From Burkholderia cepacia ATCC 25416 (GTDB lineage Bacteria; Pseudomonadota; Gammaproteobacteria; Burkholderiales; Burkholderiaceae), in NCBI RefSeq assembly GCF_001411495.1, contig NZ_CP012983.1, positions 558,001-622,000 on the forward strand: a DNA stretch of 64,000 nt, read 5' to 3'. Below, piece after piece: positions 17,776 through 26,550 of this stretch (positions are counted from its first letter, which is position 1; the number at the start of each line of letters is the position of its first letter). The notes below the pieces were generated by a model. The model was given only the letters and a program-made list of their open reading frames with translations, did not search any database and was not told the origin of the DNA. The position numbers were made by a program, and so were the translations under genes.

Positions 17776-18744
17776 ATGCCGCCCATGCACCCGACCGACC
17801 CCGTTCAACGCAGCAACACGCTGCCGCCGTCCGGCGAACCGCGCCCGCCGTGGGGCGGCGCGACGCCGCCCGCCGCCCCGGCCCCCGACCAGCCGCGCAA
17901 GCGCCGTTCCGCACGCATCGAATTGACGGCCGGCGGCCGTGTCGGCCTGTCGATGGTCGGGCTGATGCTGTTCATCGCGGTGTTCGCCCCGCTGCTCGCG
18001 CCGCACGACGTGGGCGCGATCGTCACGCCGGACGTGTTCGCGCGGTTCAGCGCGAAGCTGCCGTTCGGCTCCGACTTCCTCGGCCGCGACATGCTGAGCC
18101 GGATCCTGTACGGCACGCGCCTGACCGTGCTGCTCGCGCTCGCCGCGGTGCTGCTCGCCGCGCTGACAGGCACGACGCTCGGGCTGCTCGCGACCGTGTC
18201 GGGCCGCGCGGTCGACGAGACGATGAGCCGGCTGCTCGACGCGCTCACGTCGATTCCGTCGAAGATGTTCGCGCTGATGTTCGTCGCCGCGTTCGGCTCG
18301 TCGCTGCCGCTGCTGGTCCTGACCGCCGCGGTCAGCTACATGCCGGGCTCGTACCGGATCGCACGCGCGCTGGCGGTCAACATCAGCACGCTCGAATTCG
18401 TGCAGGTCGCGAAGGCGCGCGGCGAGAGCGCGCTGTACATCGCGTGCGTCGAGATGCTGCCGAACATGATTCATCCGATGCTCGCCGATACGGGCCTGCG
18501 CTTCACGTTCGTCGTGCTGCTGCTGAGCGGCCTGAGCTTTCTCGGGCTCGGCGTGCAGCCGCCGTATGCGGACCTCGGCTCGCTCGTGCGCGAGAACATC
18601 GCGAGCCTCGGCGACGGTTCGGCTGTCGCGATCATGCCCGCGGTCGCGATCGCGATCCTGACGGTGGGCGTCAACCTGTTGATCGACGGTCTGCCGCATC
18701 GCGGCCGCCGCAAGGGCGCGGCCGCGGCCGCCGGAGAACACTGA
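17776..18744 (+). CDS. ABC transporter permease, DppC-like
   Basis: A 322-residue second permease. It has a ~50-residue proline-rich cytoplasmic tail (PPSGEPRPPWGG) before the first membrane helix, longer than usual for DppC proteins. The family motif after helix 1 is present (FGSDFLGRDMLSRILYGTR), as is the EAA loop (FVQVAKARGESALYIACVEM). The stop overlaps the ATG of the ATPase gene by one base (TGATG), indicating translational coupling. The start could also be the ATG at 17785. Confidence 0.92.
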   Translation: MPPMHPTDPVQRSNTLPPSGEPRPPWGGATPPAAPAPDQPRKRRSARIELTAGGRVGLSMVGLMLFIAVFAPLLAPHDVGAIVTPDVFARFSAKLPFGSDFLGRDMLSRILYGTRLTVLLALAAVLLAALTGTTLGLLATVSGRAVDETMSRLLDALTSIPSKMFALMFVAAFGSSLPLLVLTAAVSYMPGSYRIARALAVNISTLEFVQVAKARGESALYIACVEMLPNMIHPMLADTGLRFTFVVLLLSGLSFLGLGVQPPYADLGSLVRENIASLGDGSAVAIMPAVAIAILTVGVNLLIDGLPHRGRRKGAAAAAGEH

Positions 18745-20618
18745 TGCGAGATCAATCGACTCCGCTCGTCGAGGTGCGCGGGCTGCGCGTTGTCGGCGGT
18801 CGCCCGGGCGCCGCGGAAACGACGATCGTCCACGACGTCGACTTCGAGATCGGGCGCGGCGAGGTGCTCGCGCTGATCGGCGAATCCGGCTCGGGCAAGA
18901 CGACGATCGCGCTGTCGCTGATGGGCCACGCGCGCACCGGCTGCCGGATTGCCGGCGGCTCGGTGAAGATCGGCGGCACGGACGTCTGCAGGCTGTCGGC
19001 GTCGGGCCTGGCCGCGCTGCGCGGCCGCAAGGTCGCGTATATCGCGCAGAGCGCGGCTGCCTCGTTCAACCCGTCACGCACGATCCTCGACCAGGTGATC
19101 GAGAGCGCGCTGATTCACCGGACGATGTCGAAGCGCGATGCGCAGGCAAAGGCGGTCGAGCTGTTCCGCGCGCTCGCGCTGCCGGAGCCGGAGACGATCG
19201 GCAAGCGCTATCCGCACCAGGTGTCGGGCGGGCAGTTGCAGCGGCTGATGGCCGCGATGGCGCTGATCACCGATCCGGAGCTCGTGATTCTCGACGAGCC
19301 GACCACGGCGCTCGACGTCACCACGCAGATCGACGTGCTGCAGGCGTTCAAGAGCGTGATCCGGCGCTACGGGATGAGCGCGGTCTACGTGTCGCACGAC
19401 CTGGCCGTGGTCGCGCAGATGGCCGACCGGATCGTCGTGCTGAGCGACGGCGTGATCCGCGAGACGGGCGACACCGAACAGATCCTGCATGCACCGGCGC
19501 ACCCGTACACGCAGAGCCTGATCGCGGCGGTCACGCCGAACGATGCGCAACGCGACGGGAAACCGGCGCCGGCCGACCCGGCGCCGTTGCTCGAGGTGCG
19601 CGGCGCGGTCGCCGGTTACGGCGGCCGCAACGCGAAGGGCTGGCCCGCGAAGCTGATCCTGAACGAAGTCGACCTGCGCATCGGGCGCGGACAGACGGTC
19701 GGCGTGATCGGCGAATCGGGCTCCGGCAAGACGACGCTCGCCAAGGTGATCGCGGGCCTGGTGCCGGCGGCGGCCGGGAAGATCCTGCTCGACGGCGAGC
19801 CGCTCGCGCGCGATATCGGCAAGCGCACCAAGGAGCAGCACCGGCGGGTGCAGATCGTGTTCCAGAACGCCGACACCGCGCTCAATCCGGTGCATACCGT
19901 CGAGCGCACGCTCGCGCGGCCGCTCGCGTTCTACCACGGGATCAAGGGCGCGCGTGCGCGGCAGCGCGTCGCGGAGCTGCTCGAACTCGTGCGGCTGCCG
20001 CAGGCGGTGGCCGCGCGGCGCACCGGCGAGCTGTCGGGCGGGCAGAAGCAGCGCGTGAACCTCGCGCGTGCGCTCGCGGCCGAACCCGACCTGATCCTGT
20101 GCGACGAAGTCACGTCGGCGCTCGACACCGTGGTCGGCGCCGCGATCATGGACCTGCTGCGCGACCTGCAGGCGAAGCTCGGCGTGTCCTACGTGTTCAT
20201 CACGCACGACATCGCGAAGGTGCGCGCGATCAGCGACGACATCGTCGTGCTGTATGCGGGCCGCCGCGTCGAGACGGGCAGCCGCGACGCGCTGTGCGCG
20301 CCGCCTTATCACCCGTATTCGCACCTGCTCGTGTCGTCCGCGCCGGAGCTGCGCGCGGGCTGGCTCGACGATGCGGCCGAGCGCTGCCATCGGCCGCTGG
20401 TGCCGATCGGCGAGCGCGCGGACGACGGCGAGCTGTGTCCGTTCCTGTCGCGCTGCGCGATGCGGGTGGACGGCCTCTGCAACCGGACGCCGCCGGTGCT
20501 GCGCAAGCTCGACAACGGCGCGCAGGTGCTGTGCCATCGCAACGAGGAAGACCTGGCGCGCTTCCAGGCCGAGCCGACGCAGGCGGGTGCCGCGCCCGGG
20601 CAGCCCGTGCAGCTGTAA
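18744..20618 (+). CDS. Fused dipeptide-type ABC ATPase (DppD-DppF tandem)
   Basis: A 624-residue protein with two complete ABC domains. The first has Walker A GESGSGKTT near residue 46, signature VSGGQLQR and Walker B LVILDEPTTALD. The second has Walker A GESGSGKTT near residue 323, signature LSGGQKQR and Walker B LILCDEVTSALD, where the usual P of DEP is V. The second domain ends with the peptide-importer C-terminal cysteine cluster (CPFLSRCAMRVDGLC), which in some homologues binds an iron-sulfur cluster. The fusion replaces the separate D and F subunits and should drive import by the preceding permeases. The first codon overlaps the upstream stop. Confidence 0.92.
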   Translation: MRDQSTPLVEVRGLRVVGGRPGAAETTIVHDVDFEIGRGEVLALIGESGSGKTTIALSLMGHARTGCRIAGGSVKIGGTDVCRLSASGLAALRGRKVAYIAQSAAASFNPSRTILDQVIESALIHRTMSKRDAQAKAVELFRALALPEPETIGKRYPHQVSGGQLQRLMAAMALITDPELVILDEPTTALDVTTQIDVLQAFKSVIRRYGMSAVYVSHDLAVVAQMADRIVVLSDGVIRETGDTEQILHAPAHPYTQSLIAAVTPNDAQRDGKPAPADPAPLLEVRGAVAGYGGRNAKGWPAKLILNEVDLRIGRGQTVGVIGESGSGKTTLAKVIAGLVPAAAGKILLDGEPLARDIGKRTKEQHRRVQIVFQNADTALNPVHTVERTLARPLAFYHGIKGARARQRVAELLELVRLPQAVAARRTGELSGGQKQRVNLARALAAEPDLILCDEVTSALDTVVGAAIMDLLRDLQAKLGVSYVFITHDIAKVRAISDDIVVLYAGRRVETGSRDALCAPPYHPYSHLLVSSAPELRAGWLDDAAERCHRPLVPIGERADDGELCPFLSRCAMRVDGLCNRTPPVLRKLDNGAQVLCHRNEEDLARFQAEPTQAGAAPGQPVQL

Positions 20619-20687
20619 TGCGCGGCACGCCGCCGTTCGGCGCGCGCGACGTGGCGGCCGGTGCACCGCATAGTCTGCTGCGGCGGT

Positions 20688-20765
20688 TGCCCAAAACGGC
20701 GATTTGCGCGCGTGCCGTGCGCGAATACGCGGCAACTGCGGTTTTTGATGGTGATTAAATGATTT
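20688..20765 (+). promoter_or_regulatory. Shared upstream element, copy B
   Basis: It begins GCCCAAAACGG, then CGATT (20700), CGAAT (20722), a T-run (GGTTTTTGATGG) and GATTAAATGATTT. It closely resembles copy A upstream of the ABC importer. It lies 50-130 bases before the preferred start of the FAD oxidoreductase, where it could contain both promoter and regulator sites. The repeat of the pattern ahead of the importer and the oxidase suggests they are induced together. Confidence 0.6.
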
Positions 20766-20815
20766 CCCGTGAACGGCAGCCGATCGTCGTCGCCAACAAG
20801 CTCGAGAAGGACCCG

Positions 20816-22093
20816 ATGAAATTCGAATCGTACTGGCTGGATACCCGCCCCGCATTTCGCGCGGGCTGCGAGGGCCCCGTCGAAGGGCGCGCCGACGTGG
20901 TCGTGATCGGCGGCGGCTTTACCGGCTTGTCGGCGGCGCTCGCGCTGGCGCAGCGCGGCGTATCGGTGGTCGTGCTCGAGGCCGCGCAGGTCGCGGGCGA
21001 AGCGTCCGGCCGCAACGGCGGCCAGTGCAACACGGGCGTCGCGCAGGATTACGCGTCATTGGCCGCGCGCATGGGCGCGGAGCCGGCGAAGCAGTTCTAT
21101 CGCGCATACGAAAGCGCGGTGAAGAGCGTCGAGACGATCGTCACCGAACACGCGATCGACTGCGATTTCCGGCGCGCGGGCAAGCTGAAGCTCGCCGCGA
21201 AGCCGCAGCATTTCGCAGGGCTGGCGAAGACGTTCGACGCGTTGCGGCGCGACGTCGATCCGGATATCGAACTGATCGAACCCACGCGGATTCGCGATGA
21301 AGTCGCGTCCGACGGCTTCTACGGCGGACTCTTGCAGCGCAACGGTGCGCAGATGCACATGGGCAAGTTCGGTGTCGGGCTTGCGCACGCGGCGGTGCGC
21401 GCGGGTGCACGCGTCTACGAGCATGCGGCCGTCACGCAACTGGACCGGCTCGATGGCGAGCGGCACGCGATTACCTGCACGCGCGGCAGGATCGTCGCCG
21501 ATCGCGTGCTCGTCGCGACCGGCGCATCGCAGCACGGCCCGTTCGGATGGTTCCGGCGGCGCATCGCGCCGGTCGGCAGCTTCATCGTCGTGACCGAGCC
21601 GCTCGCCGACGCGCAGTTGAACCGGCTGTTCCCGCATCGCCGTGCGTACGTGACGTCGCGCCAGATCGGCAACTACTTCCGCGTGACGCCCGACAACCGG
21701 CTGCTGTTCGGCGGCCGCGCCCGCTTCGCGATGTCGAGCCCGCGCTCCGACGCGAAAAGCGGCGACATCCTGCGCGCCGGCATGGCCGGTTACTTCCCGG
21801 AACTGGCCGACGTCCGGCTCGACTACTGCTGGGGCGGGCTGGTGGACATCACCGCCGACCGGCTGCCGCGCGCGGGCCAGCACGACGGGCTCTATTACTC
21901 GATGGGCTACAGCGGCCACGGCGTGCAGATGTCGGTGCACATGGGCCGCGTCATGGCCGACGTGCTGTATGGCGCGACGGCCTCGAATCCGTGGCGCGAG
22001 CTCGACTGGCCGGCGATGCCCGGGCATTTCGGGCACGCGTGGTTCCTGCCGTTCGTCGGCGCGTATTACCGGGTGCAGGATTTCCTGCACTGA
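20816..22093 (+). CDS. FAD-dependent amine oxidoreductase (PuuB/OrdL-like)
   Basis: A 425-residue flavoenzyme of the DAO (D-amino-acid-oxidase) fold. The FAD dinucleotide motif is VVVIGGGFTGLSAALALAQRG near residue 28, followed by EASGRNGGQCNTG, the block typical of gamma-glutamylputrescine oxidase. The C-terminal FAD contact is YYSMGYSGHGVQMS. The reaction would be oxidative deamination of a primary or secondary amine to an aldehyde plus ammonia. ATG 20816 is chosen because GAAGGA precedes it; an ATG at 20759 is an alternative, adding 19 residues. It is next to the peptide-type importer and preceded by element B, suggesting the imported compound is its substrate. Confidence 0.88.
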   Translation: MKFESYWLDTRPAFRAGCEGPVEGRADVVVIGGGFTGLSAALALAQRGVSVVVLEAAQVAGEASGRNGGQCNTGVAQDYASLAARMGAEPAKQFYRAYESAVKSVETIVTEHAIDCDFRRAGKLKLAAKPQHFAGLAKTFDALRRDVDPDIELIEPTRIRDEVASDGFYGGLLQRNGAQMHMGKFGVGLAHAAVRAGARVYEHAAVTQLDRLDGERHAITCTRGRIVADRVLVATGASQHGPFGWFRRRIAPVGSFIVVTEPLADAQLNRLFPHRRAYVTSRQIGNYFRVTPDNRLLFGGRARFAMSSPRSDAKSGDILRAGMAGYFPELADVRLDYCWGGLVDITADRLPRAGQHDGLYYSMGYSGHGVQMSVHMGRVMADVLYGATASNPWRELDWPAMPGHFGHAWFLPFVGAYYRVQDFLH

Positions 22094-22200
22094 AGCGGGC
22101 GCCGGGGAGAATTCAACATGACAGCGCGTTTCGTTTGCCCGTCAGCGGGCGTCGCCTTGCCGGGCGTGACACCGCAGGCGGCGACATGAGGACTGCCAGC

Positions 22201-22665
22201 ATGCTCGACCTGATTCACGATTCGGTCGAAGACACGACGCCATGCACACCGCGCGTCGCGCGGCCCGTCTCGCCGGCGATCGGCGACGTGCTGCGCACGA
22301 TCGACGCGTCGTTCGCGCAGCCGCTGAATCTCGACACGCTCGCGGCGGTGGCCGGGTTGAGCGTATCGCGTTTCACCGCGCGCTTTCGCAGCGAAACCGG
22401 GTTGTCCCCGCACCGGTATCTGTGCCTCGTCCGGGTGCGGCGGGCGCAGGACCTGTTGCGCGCCGGAGTTGCGCCGTCGGTCGTCGCGACCGACGTCGGT
22501 TTCTTCGACCAGAGCCATCTGTGCCGGCATTTTCGGCGGGTGCTCGGGATCACGCCGCGCGATTGCGTGGTCGCGCGACCGGGCGGTGCATCGGCGCGAA
22601 CGACGTCGGCGCGCGCGCACACCGAACGCCGCGCGGGCGCAAGCGCGGGCGGCGTGCACACCTGA
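22201..22665 (+). CDS. AraC-family regulator, DNA-binding domain only
   Basis: A 154-residue protein consisting essentially of the AraC double helix-turn-helix. The first helix pair is LNLDTLAAVAGLSVSRFTAR and the second is APSVVATDVGFFDQSHLCRH, ending in the FRRVLGITPRDC signature. There is no ~150-residue sensing domain, so it is much shorter than typical AraC proteins and resembles SoxS/MarA-size members. GAGGA eight bases before ATG 22201 supports this start; ATG 22186 would add five residues. It lies just upstream of the cupin/oxidase genes on the same strand, and probably controls them. A variable tail (ARTTSARAHTERR) ends the protein. Confidence 0.85.
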   Translation: MLDLIHDSVEDTTPCTPRVARPVSPAIGDVLRTIDASFAQPLNLDTLAAVAGLSVSRFTARFRSETGLSPHRYLCLVRVRRAQDLLRAGVAPSVVATDVGFFDQSHLCRHFRRVLGITPRDCVVARPGGASARTTSARAHTERRAGASAGGVHT

Positions 22666-22756
22666 CGGGATTCCGGCGGGTTCGCCGGCGAACGGAGATT
22701 TCCAATATTGCGCGACGGTTTCCGATCCGGCCGCCGCGCACTGCAGAGGAGCAGAA

Positions 22757-23491
22757 ATGACCGCAGCTTTCGTGTTGCATCGTGCCGACGGCGCGCCTTG
22801 TTCCACCTCGTTCCGCAAGCAGGCGTTCGGCGACGGCGATCCTTTTGCGCGACATCGGGAGATCGCCTGGGAAGGCCCCGACTCGATGGCCGCGGGACGT
22901 ATCGCCTTCGTCGGCGAACTCGACGTGGCGCGCTTTCCGCACATCGAAACGATCGCGGTCATCGAAGGCGAGCTGACGCTCGAAGCGGCCGGGGCCGCTC
23001 CGCTGGTGCTCGGGCCGGGGGAAGGGGCAGTCATCGGTGCCGGCACGGCGCTTCGCATCAACGCGGAATCGCGCGTGTTGTTGATGTTCTGCGCAGCCGC
23101 GTGCACGACGCCGACGAAACACGGCCTGTTTCCGCTGCGGGCCGACGCCGACTTCAAGCCTTCCGCATCGCTGCCGCCCGAGGTGCTGCTCGGCCCCGCA
23201 CCGCAATGCCGCAGCGACAACGTGTTCCTCGACGACGGCGCCGGGTATTGCGCCGGTACGTGGGATTCGACGCCCTATCACCGGATCGTTCGCCCGCATC
23301 GCGTCAACGAGTTCATGCTCCTGCTGGCCGGCAGCGTGCGATTCGCCGCCCCCGACGGCAGCGTGCTGTCGCTCGGCACCGGTGATGCGCTGTTCGTGCC
23401 GCGCGGCGCATCGATCGGGTGGGAAAGCAGCGAACGCGTCGCGAAGTTTTACGTCGTGCAGAACGTACGTGCCTCAACCGAACGAGACTGA
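22757..23491 (+). CDS. Cupin-domain protein
   Basis: A 244-residue protein with two cupin-like halves. The first is GELDVARFPHIETIAVIEGE then LGPGEGAVIGAGT. The second is VRPHRVNEFMLLLAGSVRFA then LGTGDALFVPRGASIGW. Such bicupins occur beside amine and amino-acid oxidases, but a reaction cannot be assigned; it could be a metal enzyme or a small-molecule binder. In the second half the PHRVNEF segment gives possible metal ligands (H, E), as does the E in VIEGE of the first. AGAGGAG precedes ATG 22757. The stop is two bases from the next start, so the genes are surely co-transcribed. Confidence 0.8.
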   Translation: MTAAFVLHRADGAPCSTSFRKQAFGDGDPFARHREIAWEGPDSMAAGRIAFVGELDVARFPHIETIAVIEGELTLEAAGAAPLVLGPGEGAVIGAGTALRINAESRVLLMFCAAACTTPTKHGLFPLRADADFKPSASLPPEVLLGPAPQCRSDNVFLDDGAGYCAGTWDSTPYHRIVRPHRVNEFMLLLAGSVRFAAPDGSVLSLGTGDALFVPRGASIGWESSERVAKFYVVQNVRASTERD

Positions 23492-23493
23492 CC

Positions 23494-24819
23494 ATGTCCC
23501 CACCGCTGCGCCTTATAGAAACCTCGCCCACGCCGCCGGCATCGGCCGACGTCGTCGTGGTCGGCGGCGGCATCATCGGCGTCTTTACCGCCTATTACCT
23601 GGCCCGGCGCGGGGTATCGGTCGCGCTCGTCGAGAAGGGGCGAATCGGCGCCGAGCAGTCGAGCCGCAACTGGGGCTGGTGCCGGCAGCAGAACCGCGAC
23701 GAACGCGAATTGCCGATGGCGAGCAAGAGCATCGATCTGTGGGAACGATTCGCCGCCGAATCCGGCGAAGACACCGGCTTTCATCGCTGCGGGCTGTTGT
23801 ATCTGAGTAACGACGAGGCCGAGCTGTCGCGCTGGGCCAACTGGGGCGAGTTCGCGAAGACCGCGGGCGTGACGACGTACATGCTCGACCGCAAGCAGGC
23901 CACCGAGCGCGGACACGCGACCGGGCGGACGTGGAAAGGCGGCGTCTTTTCGCCGACCGACGGCACGGCCGACCCGGAGAAGGCCGCACCGGCCGTCGCC
24001 GCCGCACTGATGAAGCTCGGCGGCAGTGTCCACCAGCACTGCGCGGCGCGCGGCATCGAACTCGAGGGCGGGCGTGTCGGCGGCGTCGTCACGGAGGCCG
24101 GCGTCATCAAGACCAGGACGGTCGTGCTTGCCGGCGGCGCATGGGCGTCGTCGTTCTGCCGCCAGCTCGGCATCCGCTTTCCGCAGGCGTCGATCCGTCA
24201 GTCGATCCTGAGCGTGTCGCCTGTCGAGCATCCGCTGCCGGATGCGATGTATACGTCCGGCGTGTCCGTGACGCGCCGCAGTGACGGACGCTACGCGCTG
24301 GCGATCAGCGGTCGCGCGCGCGTGGACGTGACGCCGCAGTTCCTGCGATTCGCGCCGCAGTTCTTGCCGATGTTCGCGAAGCGCTGGCGCAATCTTCTGC
24401 CGGGCTGGCTCGAAGGCGTGCGCGGCGGGCATGAAACGCTGAAGCGCTGGCGGCTCGATGAACCGACGCCGATGGAGGTGGTACGCATTCTGGATCCGAA
24501 ACCGGACATGCCGACGGTCAACGAGACCCACCGCCGCGCCGCCGAACTGTTTCCCGAACTTCGCGACGCGAAGATCACGCACGCATGGGCCGGCTTCGTC
24601 GACAGCACGCCGGACGGCGTGCCGGGCATCGGCGAAGTGCCGGGTGTGCCGGGGCTGATCCTTGCCGCGGGCTTTTCCGGTCACGGCTTCGGCATCGGGC
24701 CGGGCGCCGGGCATCTGATCGCGGATCTCGCGACCGGTGCGCAACCGCTGGTCGACCCGGTGCCGTATCGGCCGGAACGGTTCAGCGATTCCGCGTGGGG
24801 CAAGGTCGCGGATTTCTAG
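23494..24819 (+). CDS. FAD-dependent oxidoreductase (DadA-like, D-amino-acid/amine oxidase family)
   Basis: A 441-residue flavoprotein with the DAO fold. The FAD motif is VVVVGGGIIGVFTAYYLARRG near residue 20, followed by GRIGAEQSSRNWGWCRQQNR. The C-terminal half has AWAGFVDSTPDGVPGIGE and FSGHGFGIGPGAG for the isoalloxazine end. The SSRNWGWCRQQ pattern is typical of a subgroup acting on secondary amines or D-amino acids. It follows the cupin by two bases and precedes an aldehyde dehydrogenase, so an amine-to-aldehyde-to-acid route is plausible. It is only distantly like the oxidase at 20816, so the two need not share substrates. Confidence 0.88.
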   Translation: MSPPLRLIETSPTPPASADVVVVGGGIIGVFTAYYLARRGVSVALVEKGRIGAEQSSRNWGWCRQQNRDERELPMASKSIDLWERFAAESGEDTGFHRCGLLYLSNDEAELSRWANWGEFAKTAGVTTYMLDRKQATERGHATGRTWKGGVFSPTDGTADPEKAAPAVAAALMKLGGSVHQHCAARGIELEGGRVGGVVTEAGVIKTRTVVLAGGAWASSFCRQLGIRFPQASIRQSILSVSPVEHPLPDAMYTSGVSVTRRSDGRYALAISGRARVDVTPQFLRFAPQFLPMFAKRWRNLLPGWLEGVRGGHETLKRWRLDEPTPMEVVRILDPKPDMPTVNETHRRAAELFPELRDAKITHAWAGFVDSTPDGVPGIGEVPGVPGLILAAGFSGHGFGIGPGAGHLIADLATGAQPLVDPVPYRPERFSDSAWGKVADF

Positions 24820-25011
24820 TACGCGGGGCGACGGCGGCCACGGCGCGAACCGTGCTCATGCCGGTGGCGCGAATCGTCGACGGACGGTCGACGGACGCGC
24901 CGCTCTCAACCCGTCGACAAGCTTCGATCGGCCCGTTTTATCCGACCGCTTCGGCAGACCGTCGTTCGTGCCGTTCGCGGGCGTGCAGCACCGCCTCAAG
25001 GACATCCTGCA

Positions 25012-26481
25012 ATGAATTCATCCGTCATTTCCCCCGTTCGTCACCTGATGCAAGCCGGCAGGCTGGATCGTTTCTTCATCGACGGCGACTGGGTCCTGCC
25101 CGACGGCGGCGACCGGTTCGCGGTCGTGTGCCCGTCCACCGAGGACACGGTGTGCGACATCCCGCTCGGCAGCGCACGTGACGCCGACCGGGCCGTCACC
25201 GCCGCGCGCCGTGCGTTCGAACGGTGGTCGGCCACTTCGCCGCAGGCGCGCGCCGCGCTGCTCGATCGCGTCCACACGTTGATGCTGGAGCGGGCGGAAC
25301 TGTTCGCCACGGCGCTGGCCACCGAGATGGGTGCGCCGATCGCCTATGCGCGCGCCGCGCACGTGCCGCTCGCGGCCGAGCATATCCGGGTCGCGCGCGA
25401 CAATCTCGCGCGCTATCCGTTCGTTTCCCGACGCGGGACGACCGCGATCGTACGCGAGCCGATCGGCGTGTGCGCGCTGATCACGCCGTGGAACTGGCCG
25501 ATCTACCAGATCACCGCGAAGGTCGGCCCGGCGCTCGCGGCCGGTTGTACGGTCGTCCTGAAACCCAGCGAGCTGTCGCCGCTCAGCGCATTGCTGTTTG
25601 CGGAAGTGATCGCCGATGCGGGGGTGCCGGCAGGCGTATTCAACCTGGTGAGCGGCAATGGTGCGGAGGTCGGCTCCGCGCTTTCGTCGCATCCGGAGGT
25701 CGACATGGTGTCGATCACCGGATCGACCCGCGCGGGCGTGCTGGTCGCGCAGGCAGCCGCGCCGACCGTCAAGCGCGTCGCGCAGGAGCTCGGCGGCAAA
25801 TCGCCGAACATCGTGTTGCCGGATGCGGACTTGCAGCAGGCGATCGCACCCGGCGTGGCCGCCGCGTTCAGGAACATGGGCCAGTCGTGCAGCGCGCCGA
25901 CCCGCATGATCGTGCCGCGCGCCGCGCTCGGCGCGGTCGAGGCGCTGGCCGTCGCGGCAGTGGAGCGGCTGGTGGTCGGCGATCCGTTCGCCGAGGCGAC
26001 GACGCATGGGCCGCTTGCCAATCGCGCGCAGTTCGGGCGGGTCGCGCAGATGATCGACGCAGGCATCGACGAACGGGCGAAGCTCGTCGCCGGCGGCCCG
26101 GGGCGGCCGGCGGGATTCGATCGGGGCTTCTACGCGCGGCCGACCATTTTTTCCGACGTGCGCACCGACATGACGATCGCGCAACAGGAGATTTTTGGTC
26201 CGGTCCTCGCGATCCTTCCCTACGACACCGTGGAAGAGGCGATCGCCATCGCGAACGACACGGTGTACGGGCTCGGCGCGCATGTGCAGGGCAGCGACCA
26301 CGAGAGCGTACGCGCGGTGGCCGCCCGCATCCGGGCAGGGCAGGTGCACTTGAACTATCCGGCATGGGATCCGCAGGCGCCGTTCGGCGGCTACAAGCAG
26401 TCGGGCAACGGCCGCGAGTACGGGATCGAAGGGATGGAGGACTACATGGAAATCAAGTCGATCATCGGCTTTTACGACTGA
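25012..26481 (+). CDS. NAD(P)+-dependent aldehyde dehydrogenase
   Basis: A 489-residue aldehyde dehydrogenase. The catalytic residues are in place: N161 in TPWNWP, E259 in QELGGKSPN and C293 in GQSCSAPTR. The cofactor-binding SITGSTRAG block and C-terminal PFGGYKQSGNGREYG are present. Sequence style resembles aryl/alkyl aldehyde and gamma-aminobutyraldehyde dehydrogenases, not the GabD type at 6231. It follows the DadA-like gene by 192 bases, so it may have its own promoter or be the continuation of the operon. The likely role is oxidation of the aldehyde formed by the FAD oxidase. Confidence 0.9.
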   Translation: MNSSVISPVRHLMQAGRLDRFFIDGDWVLPDGGDRFAVVCPSTEDTVCDIPLGSARDADRAVTAARRAFERWSATSPQARAALLDRVHTLMLERAELFATALATEMGAPIAYARAAHVPLAAEHIRVARDNLARYPFVSRRGTTAIVREPIGVCALITPWNWPIYQITAKVGPALAAGCTVVLKPSELSPLSALLFAEVIADAGVPAGVFNLVSGNGAEVGSALSSHPEVDMVSITGSTRAGVLVAQAAAPTVKRVAQELGGKSPNIVLPDADLQQAIAPGVAAAFRNMGQSCSAPTRMIVPRAALGAVEALAVAAVERLVVGDPFAEATTHGPLANRAQFGRVAQMIDAGIDERAKLVAGGPGRPAGFDRGFYARPTIFSDVRTDMTIAQQEIFGPVLAILPYDTVEEAIAIANDTVYGLGAHVQGSDHESVRAVAARIRAGQVHLNYPAWDPQAPFGGYKQSGNGREYGIEGMEDYMEIKSIIGFYD

Positions 26482-26550
26482 CGCAGCCGCTGCGTGCGAA
26501 CGCGGCGGCAGCACGGACTGGAAGCCGCTTACTTTCGGAAGGTGCCGAAA

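Noticed and set aside
16791..20618. A single 1,275-codon frame covering both permeases and the ATPase
   Set aside because: The permeases are clearly encoded in other frames with family motifs. Only the part from 18,744 is the true ATPase; the rest is accidental openness.
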